Assembly: GCF_004336805.1 (NCBI RefSeq)
Contig: NZ_SJXM01000006.1
Span: 62,001-126,000, forward strand
Source: Aeromicrobium sp. IC_218
Lineage (GTDB): Bacteria; Actinomycetota; Actinomycetes; Propionibacteriales; Nocardioidaceae
Reading direction: 5' to 3'
DNA: 64,000 nt
Of this stretch, positions 24,472-31,200 are shown piece by piece. A model generated the notes under the pieces. It was not told the origin of the DNA. It made no database searches and saw only the letters and a program-made list of their open reading frames with translations. Position 1 is the stretch's first letter; each line of letters opens with the position of its first letter. Position numbers and translations under genes: made by a program.

Positions 24472-25322
24472 TGGGGCACCTGGACGACGACGTCGCCGCG
24501 TACGTGGACGGGCAGCTGCCCGAGTCCGCGGCGCTGGCGGCCCGTCGCCACCTGGAGGTGTGCGAGCCGTGCCGCTGGGCGGTGGCCCAGCAGGAGGCGC
24601 TCAAGGAGCGCATGCGCCAGGCCGGGGGACCGGCCGTCCCGCACACCCTCATGGCGTCGCTCGCCCAGCTCCCGGACGCCCGCATCGAGCACGAGCCGTG
24701 GTCGTCACGGCTGCGGCGCTCACGCACCGCACGGGTCTCGGTCGGCGTGCTCGGCTCGTGCGTGGCCCTGCTCGCCGTCGCCTTCGCGCTCGGTGCCCCG
24801 GACGACGGCGTCGACGAGGTCTCGCCGCCGTTCGAGGCGTACGTCGCCGCGTTCGCCGGCGCGAGCGCGACCCCGGTGCTGGCCACCGGCAGCCCGATCG
24901 ACGACGTGCAGGCCGAGCGGCTCACGGCCGAGGGTTGGCCGTGCCACCACACGCTGGCCGGCGACCTGCGCCGCGAGCACGGCAGCCAGGACGCGTCCAC
25001 GGTCGCGCTGAGCTACGGCAACGGCACCCACCGGCTCGACCTGTACGAGCAGCAGGGCGCGCTGAGCGAGGCCGCCGTGCGCGGATTCACCCGCACCACG
25101 GTCGCGGGCTCGCCGGTGTGGATGAGCGCCGGCCGCCCGACGATCCTCACCTGGGACGCCGACGGCCTCGTCTACACGGTGGTGACGGACGCGGGCACCG
25201 ACCGCATCGGCCGCACCCTGGCCGAGCTGCCGACGCCGGTCGCGACGGACGACCCGAGCGTGCCCGAGCGGGTGGGCGACGGGTTCGCACGCATGGCCGG
25301 CTGGCTCTCCGACGCCGCTTGA
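24471..25322 (+). CDS. rseA: zinc-binding anti-sigma factor (RseA-like)
   Basis: A 283-residue protein. The N-terminal ZAS motif H-x3-C-x2-C is at His27, Cys31 and Cys34 (HLEVCEPC), and the domain should bind SigE in the cytoplasm. One membrane-like helix lies near residues 90-108 (VGVLGSCVALLAVAFALGA), followed by a C-terminal domain of about 170 residues. M. tuberculosis RseA is shorter and mostly cytoplasmic, so the long extracytoplasmic part is a difference. It overlaps sigE by one base. Cys residues in the motif allow redox sensing in principle. Confidence 0.88.
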   Translation: MGHLDDDVAAYVDGQLPESAALAARRHLEVCEPCRWAVAQQEALKERMRQAGGPAVPHTLMASLAQLPDARIEHEPWSSRLRRSRTARVSVGVLGSCVALLAVAFALGAPDDGVDEVSPPFEAYVAAFAGASATPVLATGSPIDDVQAERLTAEGWPCHHTLAGDLRREHGSQDASTVALSYGNGTHRLDLYEQQGALSEAAVRGFTRTTVAGSPVWMSAGRPTILTWDADGLVYTVVTDAGTDRIGRTLAELPTPVATDDPSVPERVGDGFARMAGWLSDAA

Positions 25323-25339
25323 GCGGTCGTCCACGGGCC

Positions 25340-25345
25340 TAGGCT
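25340..25345 (+). promoter_or_regulatory. -10 element (TAGGCT), leaderless promoter of the DUF2200 gene
   Basis: TAGGCT ends 6 bases before the ATG at 25352. Confidence 0.5.
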
Positions 25346-25351
25346 GGCCCC

Positions 25352-25705
25352 ATGGGCCACCGCATCTTCACCACCGCCGTCGCGGACGTCTACCCGCACT
25401 ACGTCACCAAGGTCGAGCGCAAGGGACGCACGCGCGACGAGCTGGACGCGGTGACGTGCTGGCTGACCGGCTTCGACGCCGACGAGCTGCAGCGACACCT
25501 GGCGGCGGGCACGACGTTCGAGGACTTCTTCGCCGAGGCCCGGCTGAACCCGGGCGCCGAGCTCATCACCGGCTCGGTGTGCGGAGTCAAGGTCCAGGAG
25601 GTCGAGGACCCGCTCATGCGGCGCATCCGCTACCTGGACAAGCTCGTCGACGAGCTGGCCAAGGGCAAGGCGCTGGAGAAGGTGCTGCGGACCCCGGCGG
25701 CCTAG
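25352..25705 (+). CDS. DUF2200 domain protein
   Basis: A 117-residue soluble protein covering the whole DUF2200 family: [20 protein letters not shown] at the start, then [34 protein letters not shown] and [20 protein letters not shown]. Function unknown in any organism as far as I know. Related to DUF1801-like small proteins only by size. It occupies the place where htrA follows rseA in mycobacteria. It is convergent with tatB, one base between stops. Confidence 0.88.
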   Translation: MGHRIFTTAVADVYPHYVTKVERKGRTRDELDAVTCWLTGFDADELQRHLAAGTTFEDFFAEARLNPGAELITGSVCGVKVQEVEDPLMRRIRYLDKLVDELAKGKALEKVLRTPAA

Positions 25706-25706
25706 C

Positions 25707-26042
25707 TCAGGTCGCCTCGTCGTCGAACGGGGGACGGGCGCCGACGGGCAGCACCGACGGCAGCGCGACGTCCGGGTTCAGCCGGGGCTTGGTCGGCGAC
25801 GCCTCGTCGTCCAGGAAGGTCCGCCGCACGACCTCGCGCGGGTCGAGCGAGGCGAGGTCGAGGTCGGAGAGGTCCTGGCCCATCTCGCGGCCCAGGTCGT
25901 TCTTGGCGTTCTCGGCCATCTGGCGGACGGTGCGGATGCCCCGGCCGGCCTGCTTGGCGATCTCCGGCAGCTTGTCCGGCCCGAAGACGAGCAGCGCCAC
26001 CACGAGGATGACGGCGATCTCGGGCCATCCCATGCCGAACAT
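25707..26042 (-). CDS. tatB: Sec-independent protein translocase subunit TatB
   Basis: A 111-residue Tat component. The N-terminal helix MGWPEIAVILVVALLVFGP (residues 4-22) with the FGPDKLP hinge and a following amphipathic helix (EIAKQAGRGIRTVRQMAENA) is diagnostic. TatB with TatC recognises twin-arginine signal peptides. TatB rather than TatA is preferred because of the Glu near residue 8 and the association with sigE/mrp. ATG is leaderless; its -10 overlaps the mrp stop. Confidence 0.9.
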   Translation of the reverse strand: MFGMGWPEIAVILVVALLVFGPDKLPEIAKQAGRGIRTVRQMAENAKNDLGREMGQDLSDLDLASLDPREVVRRTFLDDEASPTKPRLNPDVALPSVLPVGARPPFDDEAT

Positions 26043-26048
26043 GGCTGG

Positions 26049-26054
26049 AGCCTA
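26049..26054 (-). promoter_or_regulatory. -10 element (TAGGCT) of tatB, containing the mrp stop codon
   Basis: On the minus strand TAGGCT ends 6 bases before the tatB ATG. Its first three bases are the TAG stop of the upstream mrp gene. Confidence 0.5.
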
Positions 26055-27191
26055 CAGGCGGCCGGCGGGGGCCAGGCCCAGCTGCATGCCGGCCAGGCCG
26101 CGGGTGCGGCCGCTGAGCCGGTCGGCCATCTTCTGCAGCTCCTGCGCGGCGACCGACGTGGGGTCGGAGACGACGATCGGCTCACCGGTGTCGCCGCCGA
26201 CGCGCAGCTTCTCGTCGAGCGGCACCTTGCCCAGCAGCGGGACGTCGTAGCCGAGCCGCGCGCCGAGCGTCTTGGTGACCTGCTCGGCGCCGCCGGAGCC
26301 GAAGACCTCCATGCGCTCGCCGGACGGCAGCTCGAGGTAGCTCATGTTCTCGACGACGCCGACGACGCGCTGGTGCATCATCGAGGCCATCGTGCCGGCG
26401 CGCTCGGCGACGGTCGCGGCGGCCTGCTGCGGCGTGGTGACGACGACGACCTCGGCCCCGGGCAGGTGCTGGCCCAGGCTGATCGCCATGTCGCCGGTGC
26501 CCGGGGGCAGGTCGAGGAAGAGCGCGTCCAGGTCGCCCCAGTAGACGTCGCTGAGCATCTGGACGAGGGCGCGGTCGAGCATCGGGCCGCGCCAGGCGAC
26601 GACCTGGTCGCGCGCGGGCTTGAGCATGCCGATGCTGATGACCTTCATGCCGTGCAGCGGCACGGGCATGATCATGTCCTCGACCTGCGTGGGACGCGCG
26701 TCGCCGGCGCCCAGCATGTCGGGGATCGAGTGGCCGTAGATGTCGGCGTCGACGATGCCGACCTTGAGGCCGCTGCGCGCCATGGCCAGCGCGAGGTTGA
26801 CCGTCACCGAGGACTTGCCGACGCCGCCCTTGCCCGAGGCGATGGCGTACACCTTGGTCAGGTTGCCGGGCTGGGCGAAGGGGATGTCGCGCTGGGTGAC
26901 GCCGCCGCGCAGCACCTCCTGCAGGTTCTTGCGCTGCTCCTCGTTCATCACGCCCATGTCGACCGTGACCTGCGCGTCCGGCGCGATCTTCGTGACGGCG
27001 TTCGTCGTGTCGCGGGTCAGCGTGTCCTTGAGCGGGCAGCCGGCGACCGTCAGCAGCAGCTTGACCGTGACGCTGGAGCCGTCGATGACGACGTCGTCGA
27101 CCATCCCGATCTCGGTGATGGGTCGCTTGATCTCCGGGTCGTTGACGGTGGCGAGGGCCTCGAGGACCTGCTCACGGGTGACGGAAGCCAT
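26052..27191 (-). CDS. mrp: Mrp/NBP35 family P-loop ATPase (Fe-S cluster carrier)
   Basis: A 379-residue protein with an N-terminal DUF59/MIP18 domain (about residues 5-85, VNDPEIKRPITEIGMV) and a ParA-like ATPase domain starting with ASGKGGVGKSSVTVNLALAM near residue 110. The family carries and transfers Fe-S clusters in the cytosol; the canonical C-terminal CxxC of many homologues is not seen here (region VVENMSYLELPSGERMEVFG). ATG 27191 is chosen over ATG 27200 because TACCAT lies 7 bases before it; the earlier ATG overlaps that hexamer. Confidence 0.9.
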   Translation of the reverse strand: MASVTREQVLEALATVNDPEIKRPITEIGMVDDVVIDGSSVTVKLLLTVAGCPLKDTLTRDTTNAVTKIAPDAQVTVDMGVMNEEQRKNLQEVLRGGVTQRDIPFAQPGNLTKVYAIASGKGGVGKSSVTVNLALAMARSGLKVGIVDADIYGHSIPDMLGAGDARPTQVEDMIMPVPLHGMKVISIGMLKPARDQVVAWRGPMLDRALVQMLSDVYWGDLDALFLDLPPGTGDMAISLGQHLPGAEVVVVTTPQQAAATVAERAGTMASMMHQRVVGVVENMSYLELPSGERMEVFGSGGAEQVTKTLGARLGYDVPLLGKVPLDEKLRVGGDTGEPIVVSDPTSVAAQELQKMADRLSGRTRGLAGMQLGLAPAGRL

Positions 27192-27198
27192 GGCCCCC

Positions 27199-27204
27199 AT
27201 GGTA
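27199..27204 (-). promoter_or_regulatory. -10 element (TACCAT), leaderless promoter of mrp
   Basis: On the minus strand TACCAT ends 7 bases before the ATG at 27191. Confidence 0.45.
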
Positions 27205-27249
27205 CGTACCGGCGCGTAACGCCCTCAGGGCAGCGTCACCTCACCCGGG

Positions 27250-27753
27250 TCAGCGGTCGGGGGCGTCCTCGTCGCGGCGTCGGTCGAGCTCCTCGACCAG
27301 GTCGCGCAGCTCCGAGCGCAGGAAGTCGCGGGTGGCGACCTCGCCCATGCCCAGCCGCAGGCTGGCGACCTCGCGGGCGAGGAACTCCATGTCGGCGTGC
27401 GACTGCGCGCTGGCCTGGCGGTCCTGCTCCTGCTGGACCCGGTCGCGGGCCTCCTGGCGGTTCTGCGCCAGGAGGATGAGCGGCGCGGCGTACGAGGCCT
27501 GCAGCGACAGCACGAGCGTCAGGAAGATGAACGGGTACTCGTCGAAGCGCGGACGGTCGGGGCCGGCCGGCAGGTTCCAGAGCACCCACAGGACGATGAG
27601 CACCGTCATGCCGCCGAGGAACCGCGGCGTGCCCATGAAGCGGGCGAACTCCTCGGCGAAGCGGCCGAAGGTCTCGCGACCCCCGCGCGGACGCGGCAGG
27701 CGGCGGCGCGACGGGTCGCGCGGCTGGTCGAGTCGGAATCCGGTCTCAGCCAC
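27250..27753 (-). CDS. DUF1003 family membrane protein
   Basis: A 167-residue protein with two membrane helices near residues 47-60 (GGMTVLIVLWVLWNL) and 73-95 (YPFIFLTLVLSLQASYAAPLI). After them comes the charged NRQEARDRVQQEQDRQ helix characteristic of DUF1003. Function unknown. GTG 27753 lies within the end of the upstream gene (8-base overlap), so the two are translationally coupled. The family neighbours the MgtE_N/CBS protein in many actinobacteria. Confidence 0.87.
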   Translation of the reverse strand: MAETGFRLDQPRDPSRRRLPRPRGGRETFGRFAEEFARFMGTPRFLGGMTVLIVLWVLWNLPAGPDRPRFDEYPFIFLTLVLSLQASYAAPLILLAQNRQEARDRVQQEQDRQASAQSHADMEFLAREVASLRLGMGEVATRDFLRSELRDLVEELDRRRDEDAPDR

Positions 27754-29014
27754 GGGTCACCGCCCTCGACGCCAGGCCGTGGGTCTCGCTCTCGCGCCAG
27801 CCCTCGGGGAGCAGGTGGTCGAGCACGTCGTCGATCGTCACGACGCCGAGCAGGTGCGCGGCGTCGTCGACCACGGGCAGGGCGACCATGTTGTAGGCCG
27901 CGAGCAGGCTCGAGACCTCCTCCAGGCTGCTCTCGGCGCGCGGCCACTCGATGTCGTTGTCGACGACGGCGCCGACGAGCGTGGAGGGAGGTTCGCGCAG
28001 CAGCTGCTGGAAGTGGACGACGCCCAGGAAGCGTCCGGTGGGCGTCTCCAGCGGCGGACGGCACACGTAGACGGTGCTGGCCAGGGCCGGGTGCAGCTCG
28101 GGCGCGCGGACGCGGGCCAGGGCCTCGGCGATCGTCGCGTCGGGCGGCAGGACGATCGGCTCGGGCGTCATCATGCCGCCGGCCGTGCGGTCCTCGTACG
28201 TCATGAGCCGGCGGACGTCCTCGGCCTCGTCCTCGTCCATGAGCCCGAGCAGGTGGTTGGCGGTGGCCGCGGGCAGCTCGCCCATGAGGTCGGCGGCGTC
28301 GTCGGCGTCCATCTGGCCGAGCACGTCGGCGGCGCGCTCGGGGTGCAGCACGCCGAGGATCTCGACCTGCAGCTTCTCGGGCATCTCCTCGAGGATGTCG
28401 GCCAGCCGCTCGTCGGTGAGCTCGGCGGCGATCTCGGTGCGGCGCTTGGGCGTCAGCTCGCGCAGCGCATTGGCCACGTCGACCGGGCGCATGTCGTCCA
28501 TGGTGGCCAGCAGGTGCGTGGCGCCCTGCCCGGGCTCCTCGCTCGACAGGCCCGACACCTCGTCCCACTCGACCACGTGGCTGGCGCCGCGGCGGCCGAA
28601 GCGCTTGCCGGCCTCGCGCACGGCGAGCTGGCCGACGTACCAGTCACGGCGCGCGTCCTGCTCCATCGCGACGTCGTAGACGGTGCCGGTGGTGCCGTCG
28701 GGCAGCGTGACGGTGCGGTCGAGCAGCTCGCCGAAGACGAGGGTCTCGGTGCGGCGCTGCTCGAACCGGCGCACGTTCAGCAGGCCGGTGGTGATGACCT
28801 GCCCGGCGTCCACGGACGTGACGCGGGTGATCGGCAGGAAGACCCGGCGGCGGCCCAGCACCTCGACCACGACGCCGAGGACGCGCGGACGCTGGCGGGC
28901 CGAGCGGACGGCGATGACGACGTCGCGCAGCTTGCCCACCTGATCGCCGGCGGGGTCGAAGACCGCCAGGCCCACGAGGCGGGAGAGGAAGACTCGTCCG
29001 GGCGTGGTGCTCAC
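27746..29014 (-). CDS. MgtE N-terminal plus CBS-domain protein without transporter domain
   Basis: A 422-residue cytosolic protein. A PRC-barrel-like N-terminal part (LVGLAVFDPAGDQVGKLRDV) is followed by the MgtE intracellular N domain (about 200-300, HPERAADVLGQMDADDAADLMGEL in part) and a CBS pair (MTPEPIVLPPDATIAEAL and ALPVVDDAAHLLGVVTIDDV). The membrane domain of MgtE is absent, so this is a regulator-like stand-alone sensor, perhaps of Mg2+ or nucleotides. GTG 29014 is set by AGGAGGT six bases upstream; a TAGGGT -10 at 29091-29096 would give a leader of about 70 bases. Confidence 0.88.
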   Translation of the reverse strand: MSTTPGRVFLSRLVGLAVFDPAGDQVGKLRDVVIAVRSARQRPRVLGVVVEVLGRRRVFLPITRVTSVDAGQVITTGLLNVRRFEQRRTETLVFGELLDRTVTLPDGTTGTVYDVAMEQDARRDWYVGQLAVREAGKRFGRRGASHVVEWDEVSGLSSEEPGQGATHLLATMDDMRPVDVANALRELTPKRRTEIAAELTDERLADILEEMPEKLQVEILGVLHPERAADVLGQMDADDAADLMGELPAATANHLLGLMDEDEAEDVRRLMTYEDRTAGGMMTPEPIVLPPDATIAEALARVRAPELHPALASTVYVCRPPLETPTGRFLGVVHFQQLLREPPSTLVGAVVDNDIEWPRAESSLEEVSSLLAAYNMVALPVVDDAAHLLGVVTIDDVLDHLLPEGWRESETHGLASRAVTRG

Positions 29015-29190
29015 GAGCAGACCTCCTGCGAAAGGACGGGGGCGGACCGGGTCGCGGGAGGTCCCGGGCCGGCCGGTCGCTCCCGGCCCGACCCTACCGC
29101 CGCGGCCCCGGGCCCGCCGCGACCCGCCCGACGAGCCGACCGGGCCACCGGTGCGTACGGTGAGACGCACGTCACCTAGGGGGTACATCC

Positions 29191-30708
29191 ATGGCGCTCG
29201 CCGTGCTCGACCGCGACCGGACGGTCGCCGGACCCACGTTCAACCGCTGGCTCATCCCGCCCGCCGCGCTCGCGGTCCACCTGTGCATCGGCCAGGTGTA
29301 CGCGACCAGCGTCTACAAGAGCTCGCTGGTCGAGCACTTCGACTCCTCGCTCACCGCGATCGGCTTCATCTTCTCGCTGGCCATCGTCATGCTCGGCGTC
29401 TCGGCCGCGATCTTCGGCACGTGGGTCGACACGGGCGGCCCGCGCCGGGCCATGGCCGCGGCCGCCGCGTGCTGGACGACCGGGTTCCTGGTGGCGGCGC
29501 TCGGCATCGTGAGCGAGCAGCTGTGGCTGGTCTACCTCGGCTACGGCGTCATCGGCGGCATCGGGCTCGGTATCGGCTACATCTCGCCGGTCTCCACGCT
29601 CATCAAGTGGTTCCCCGACCGTCCGGGCCTGGCCACCGGCATGGCGATCATGGGCTTCGGCGGCGGCGCGATGATCGCCAGCCCGGCCTCGTCGTGGCTG
29701 CTGGAGCGCTACGACAGCGCCTTCGACACCGCGAGCGGCGTCGCGTCGGGCTCCGCCGTCGCCAAGCTGTTCGTCACCTTCGCGATCGTCCACCTGCTCG
29801 TCATGTCCTTCGGCGCGTGGCTGATCAAGGTGCCGCCGCCGGGCTGGCGTCCGGCCGGGTTCGACCCGTCGACCGTCAAGCAGAAGTCGCTCGTGACGAC
29901 CGAGAGCGTGTCCGCCAACAACGCCATCCGCACGCCGCAGTTCTGGCTGCTGTGGGTCGTGCTGTTCTGCAACGTCACCGCCGGCATCGGCATCCTCGAG
30001 CAGGCCGCGCCCATGATCCAGGACTTCTTCCGCGAGAACGGCGAGTCGACCGTGGCCGCGGCGTCGGCCGCCGGGTTCGTCGGCGTGCTGTCGCTGTGCA
30101 ACATGGCCGGCCGGTTCGTGTGGTCGTCCACCTCGGACGTCGTCGGGCGCAAGCCGATCTACATGCTCTACCTCGGCGCCGGCGTCGTGCTCTACCTCGT
30201 GCTGGCCCTGCAGGGGTCGGCCTCGGTCGTGCTGTTCGTCGTGCTGGCGGGCATCATCCTCAGCTTCTACGGCGGCGGGTTCGCCACCGCGCCGGCGTAC
30301 CTGCGCGACCTGTTCGGCACGTTCCAGGTGGGCGCGATCCACGGCCGGCTGCTGACCGCGTGGTCCGTGGCCGGCGTCGCCGGACCGCTCATCGTCAACG
30401 GCTTCCTGGACGCCCGCGGCGAGCCCGGCAACCTGCAGGCGGCCGACTACCGACCCGCGCTGCTGACCATGGCCGCGCTGCTCGCGGTCGGGTTCGTGGC
30501 CAACCTGCTCGTGCGTCCGGTGGCCGACCGCTTCCACGAGCCGGACCGGGTCGAGCCGACGGCGACCGACACCCACGGCGAGGTCGTCGAGGCCCACGAC
30601 GTCGACCGCCGCACGCCGCTGCTCGTGCTGGCCTGGGCGGTGGTGGGCATCCCGCTCGGCTACGGCATCTACGAGACCGCGGCCAAGGCGGTGGACCTGT
30701 TCGGCTGA
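29191..30708 (+). CDS. OFA-type major facilitator superfamily transporter
   Basis: A 505-residue carrier with 12 predicted helices. It matches the oxalate/formate antiporter (OFA) family: FNRWLIPPAALAVHLCIGQVYA at the N-terminus, the GxGxGYxxP stretch GLGIGYISPVSTLIKWFPDR near residues 125-145, and a second-half GRFVWSSTSDVVGRKPIYM motif. Substrates in the family are monocarboxylates and oxalate; here unknown. It faces the YdeP-type oxidoreductase across a shared terminator. AGGGGG precedes the ATG by about 7 bases. Confidence 0.87.
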   Translation: MALAVLDRDRTVAGPTFNRWLIPPAALAVHLCIGQVYATSVYKSSLVEHFDSSLTAIGFIFSLAIVMLGVSAAIFGTWVDTGGPRRAMAAAAACWTTGFLVAALGIVSEQLWLVYLGYGVIGGIGLGIGYISPVSTLIKWFPDRPGLATGMAIMGFGGGAMIASPASSWLLERYDSAFDTASGVASGSAVAKLFVTFAIVHLLVMSFGAWLIKVPPPGWRPAGFDPSTVKQKSLVTTESVSANNAIRTPQFWLLWVVLFCNVTAGIGILEQAAPMIQDFFRENGESTVAAASAAGFVGVLSLCNMAGRFVWSSTSDVVGRKPIYMLYLGAGVVLYLVLALQGSASVVLFVVLAGIILSFYGGGFATAPAYLRDLFGTFQVGAIHGRLLTAWSVAGVAGPLIVNGFLDARGEPGNLQAADYRPALLTMAALLAVGFVANLLVRPVADRFHEPDRVEPTATDTHGEVVEAHDVDRRTPLLVLAWAVVGIPLGYGIYETAAKAVDLFG

Positions 30709-30716
30709 CCGCCGGC

Positions 30717-30762
30717 ACGCAGCGAGCCCGCCCGGGGACGTCCTCGGGCGGGCTCGCTGCGT
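30717..30762. terminator. bidirectional terminator, 18-bp perfect stem
   Basis: Arms 30717-30734 and 30745-30762 are perfectly complementary around a 10-base loop. It lies between the convergent MFS and DUF1810 genes. The arm begins ACGCAGCGAGC, shared with the terminators at 45.27 and 47.68 kb. Confidence 0.75.
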
Positions 30763-30771
30763 CCGTGGGCC

Positions 30772-31200
30772 TCAGGCCAGGCTGAGCAGCCGGTCGGTGG
30801 CCGCGTCCGGGCACCCGGCGTACCAGCGCTCGAGCACCTGGCCGAACACCGGCTCGTCGGCCGCCGTGCGGGCGAACAGCGTCATGGACGAGTGCAGCTT
30901 CTGCGCATCGACCGGCCCCAGGACGTCCTCGGGCGCCCGGTCGAGGTCGCGGACGATGATCGTCACCTCGACCAGCCGGGGTCCGAGCACGGGGTGGGCG
31001 AGGTAGGCCTCGGCCTCCTCGGGCGAGCTGATCGCGAAACGCATCGACGTCTCGCTACGGCCGAGACCGGCCATCTGCGGGAACACGAACCACATCCAGT
31101 GCGTCCGCTTGCGACCCTCGGTGAGCTCGGCGACCACCCGGTCGTGGACGTCGCGGCCCTGGGCGTCGACGAAGCGCTGCAGGTCGAAGGAGTCGGTCAC
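30772..31200 (-). CDS. DUF1810 family protein
   Basis: A 142-residue soluble protein with the DUF1810 signature: FVDAQGRDVHDRVVAELTEG, KRTHWMWFVFPQMAGLGRS near residues 30-48, and the C-terminal VFGQVLERWYAGCPDAATDRLL. Function unknown; some homologues are described as calpastatin-like only by old annotation. GTG 31200 overlaps the stop of the oxidoreductase gene upstream by four bases, so they are co-translated. Confidence 0.88.
   Translation of the reverse strand: MTDSFDLQRFVDAQGRDVHDRVVAELTEGRKRTHWMWFVFPQMAGLGRSETSMRFAISSPEEAEAYLAHPVLGPRLVEVTIIVRDLDRAPEDVLGPVDAQKLHSSMTLFARTAADEPVFGQVLERWYAGCPDAATDRLLSLA

Noticed and set aside
29015..29100. Mg2+ (M-box) riboswitch in the leader of the MgtE_N/CBS gene
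   Set aside because: The leader from the likely -10 is only about 70 bases, too short for an M-box, and I see none of its conserved structure.
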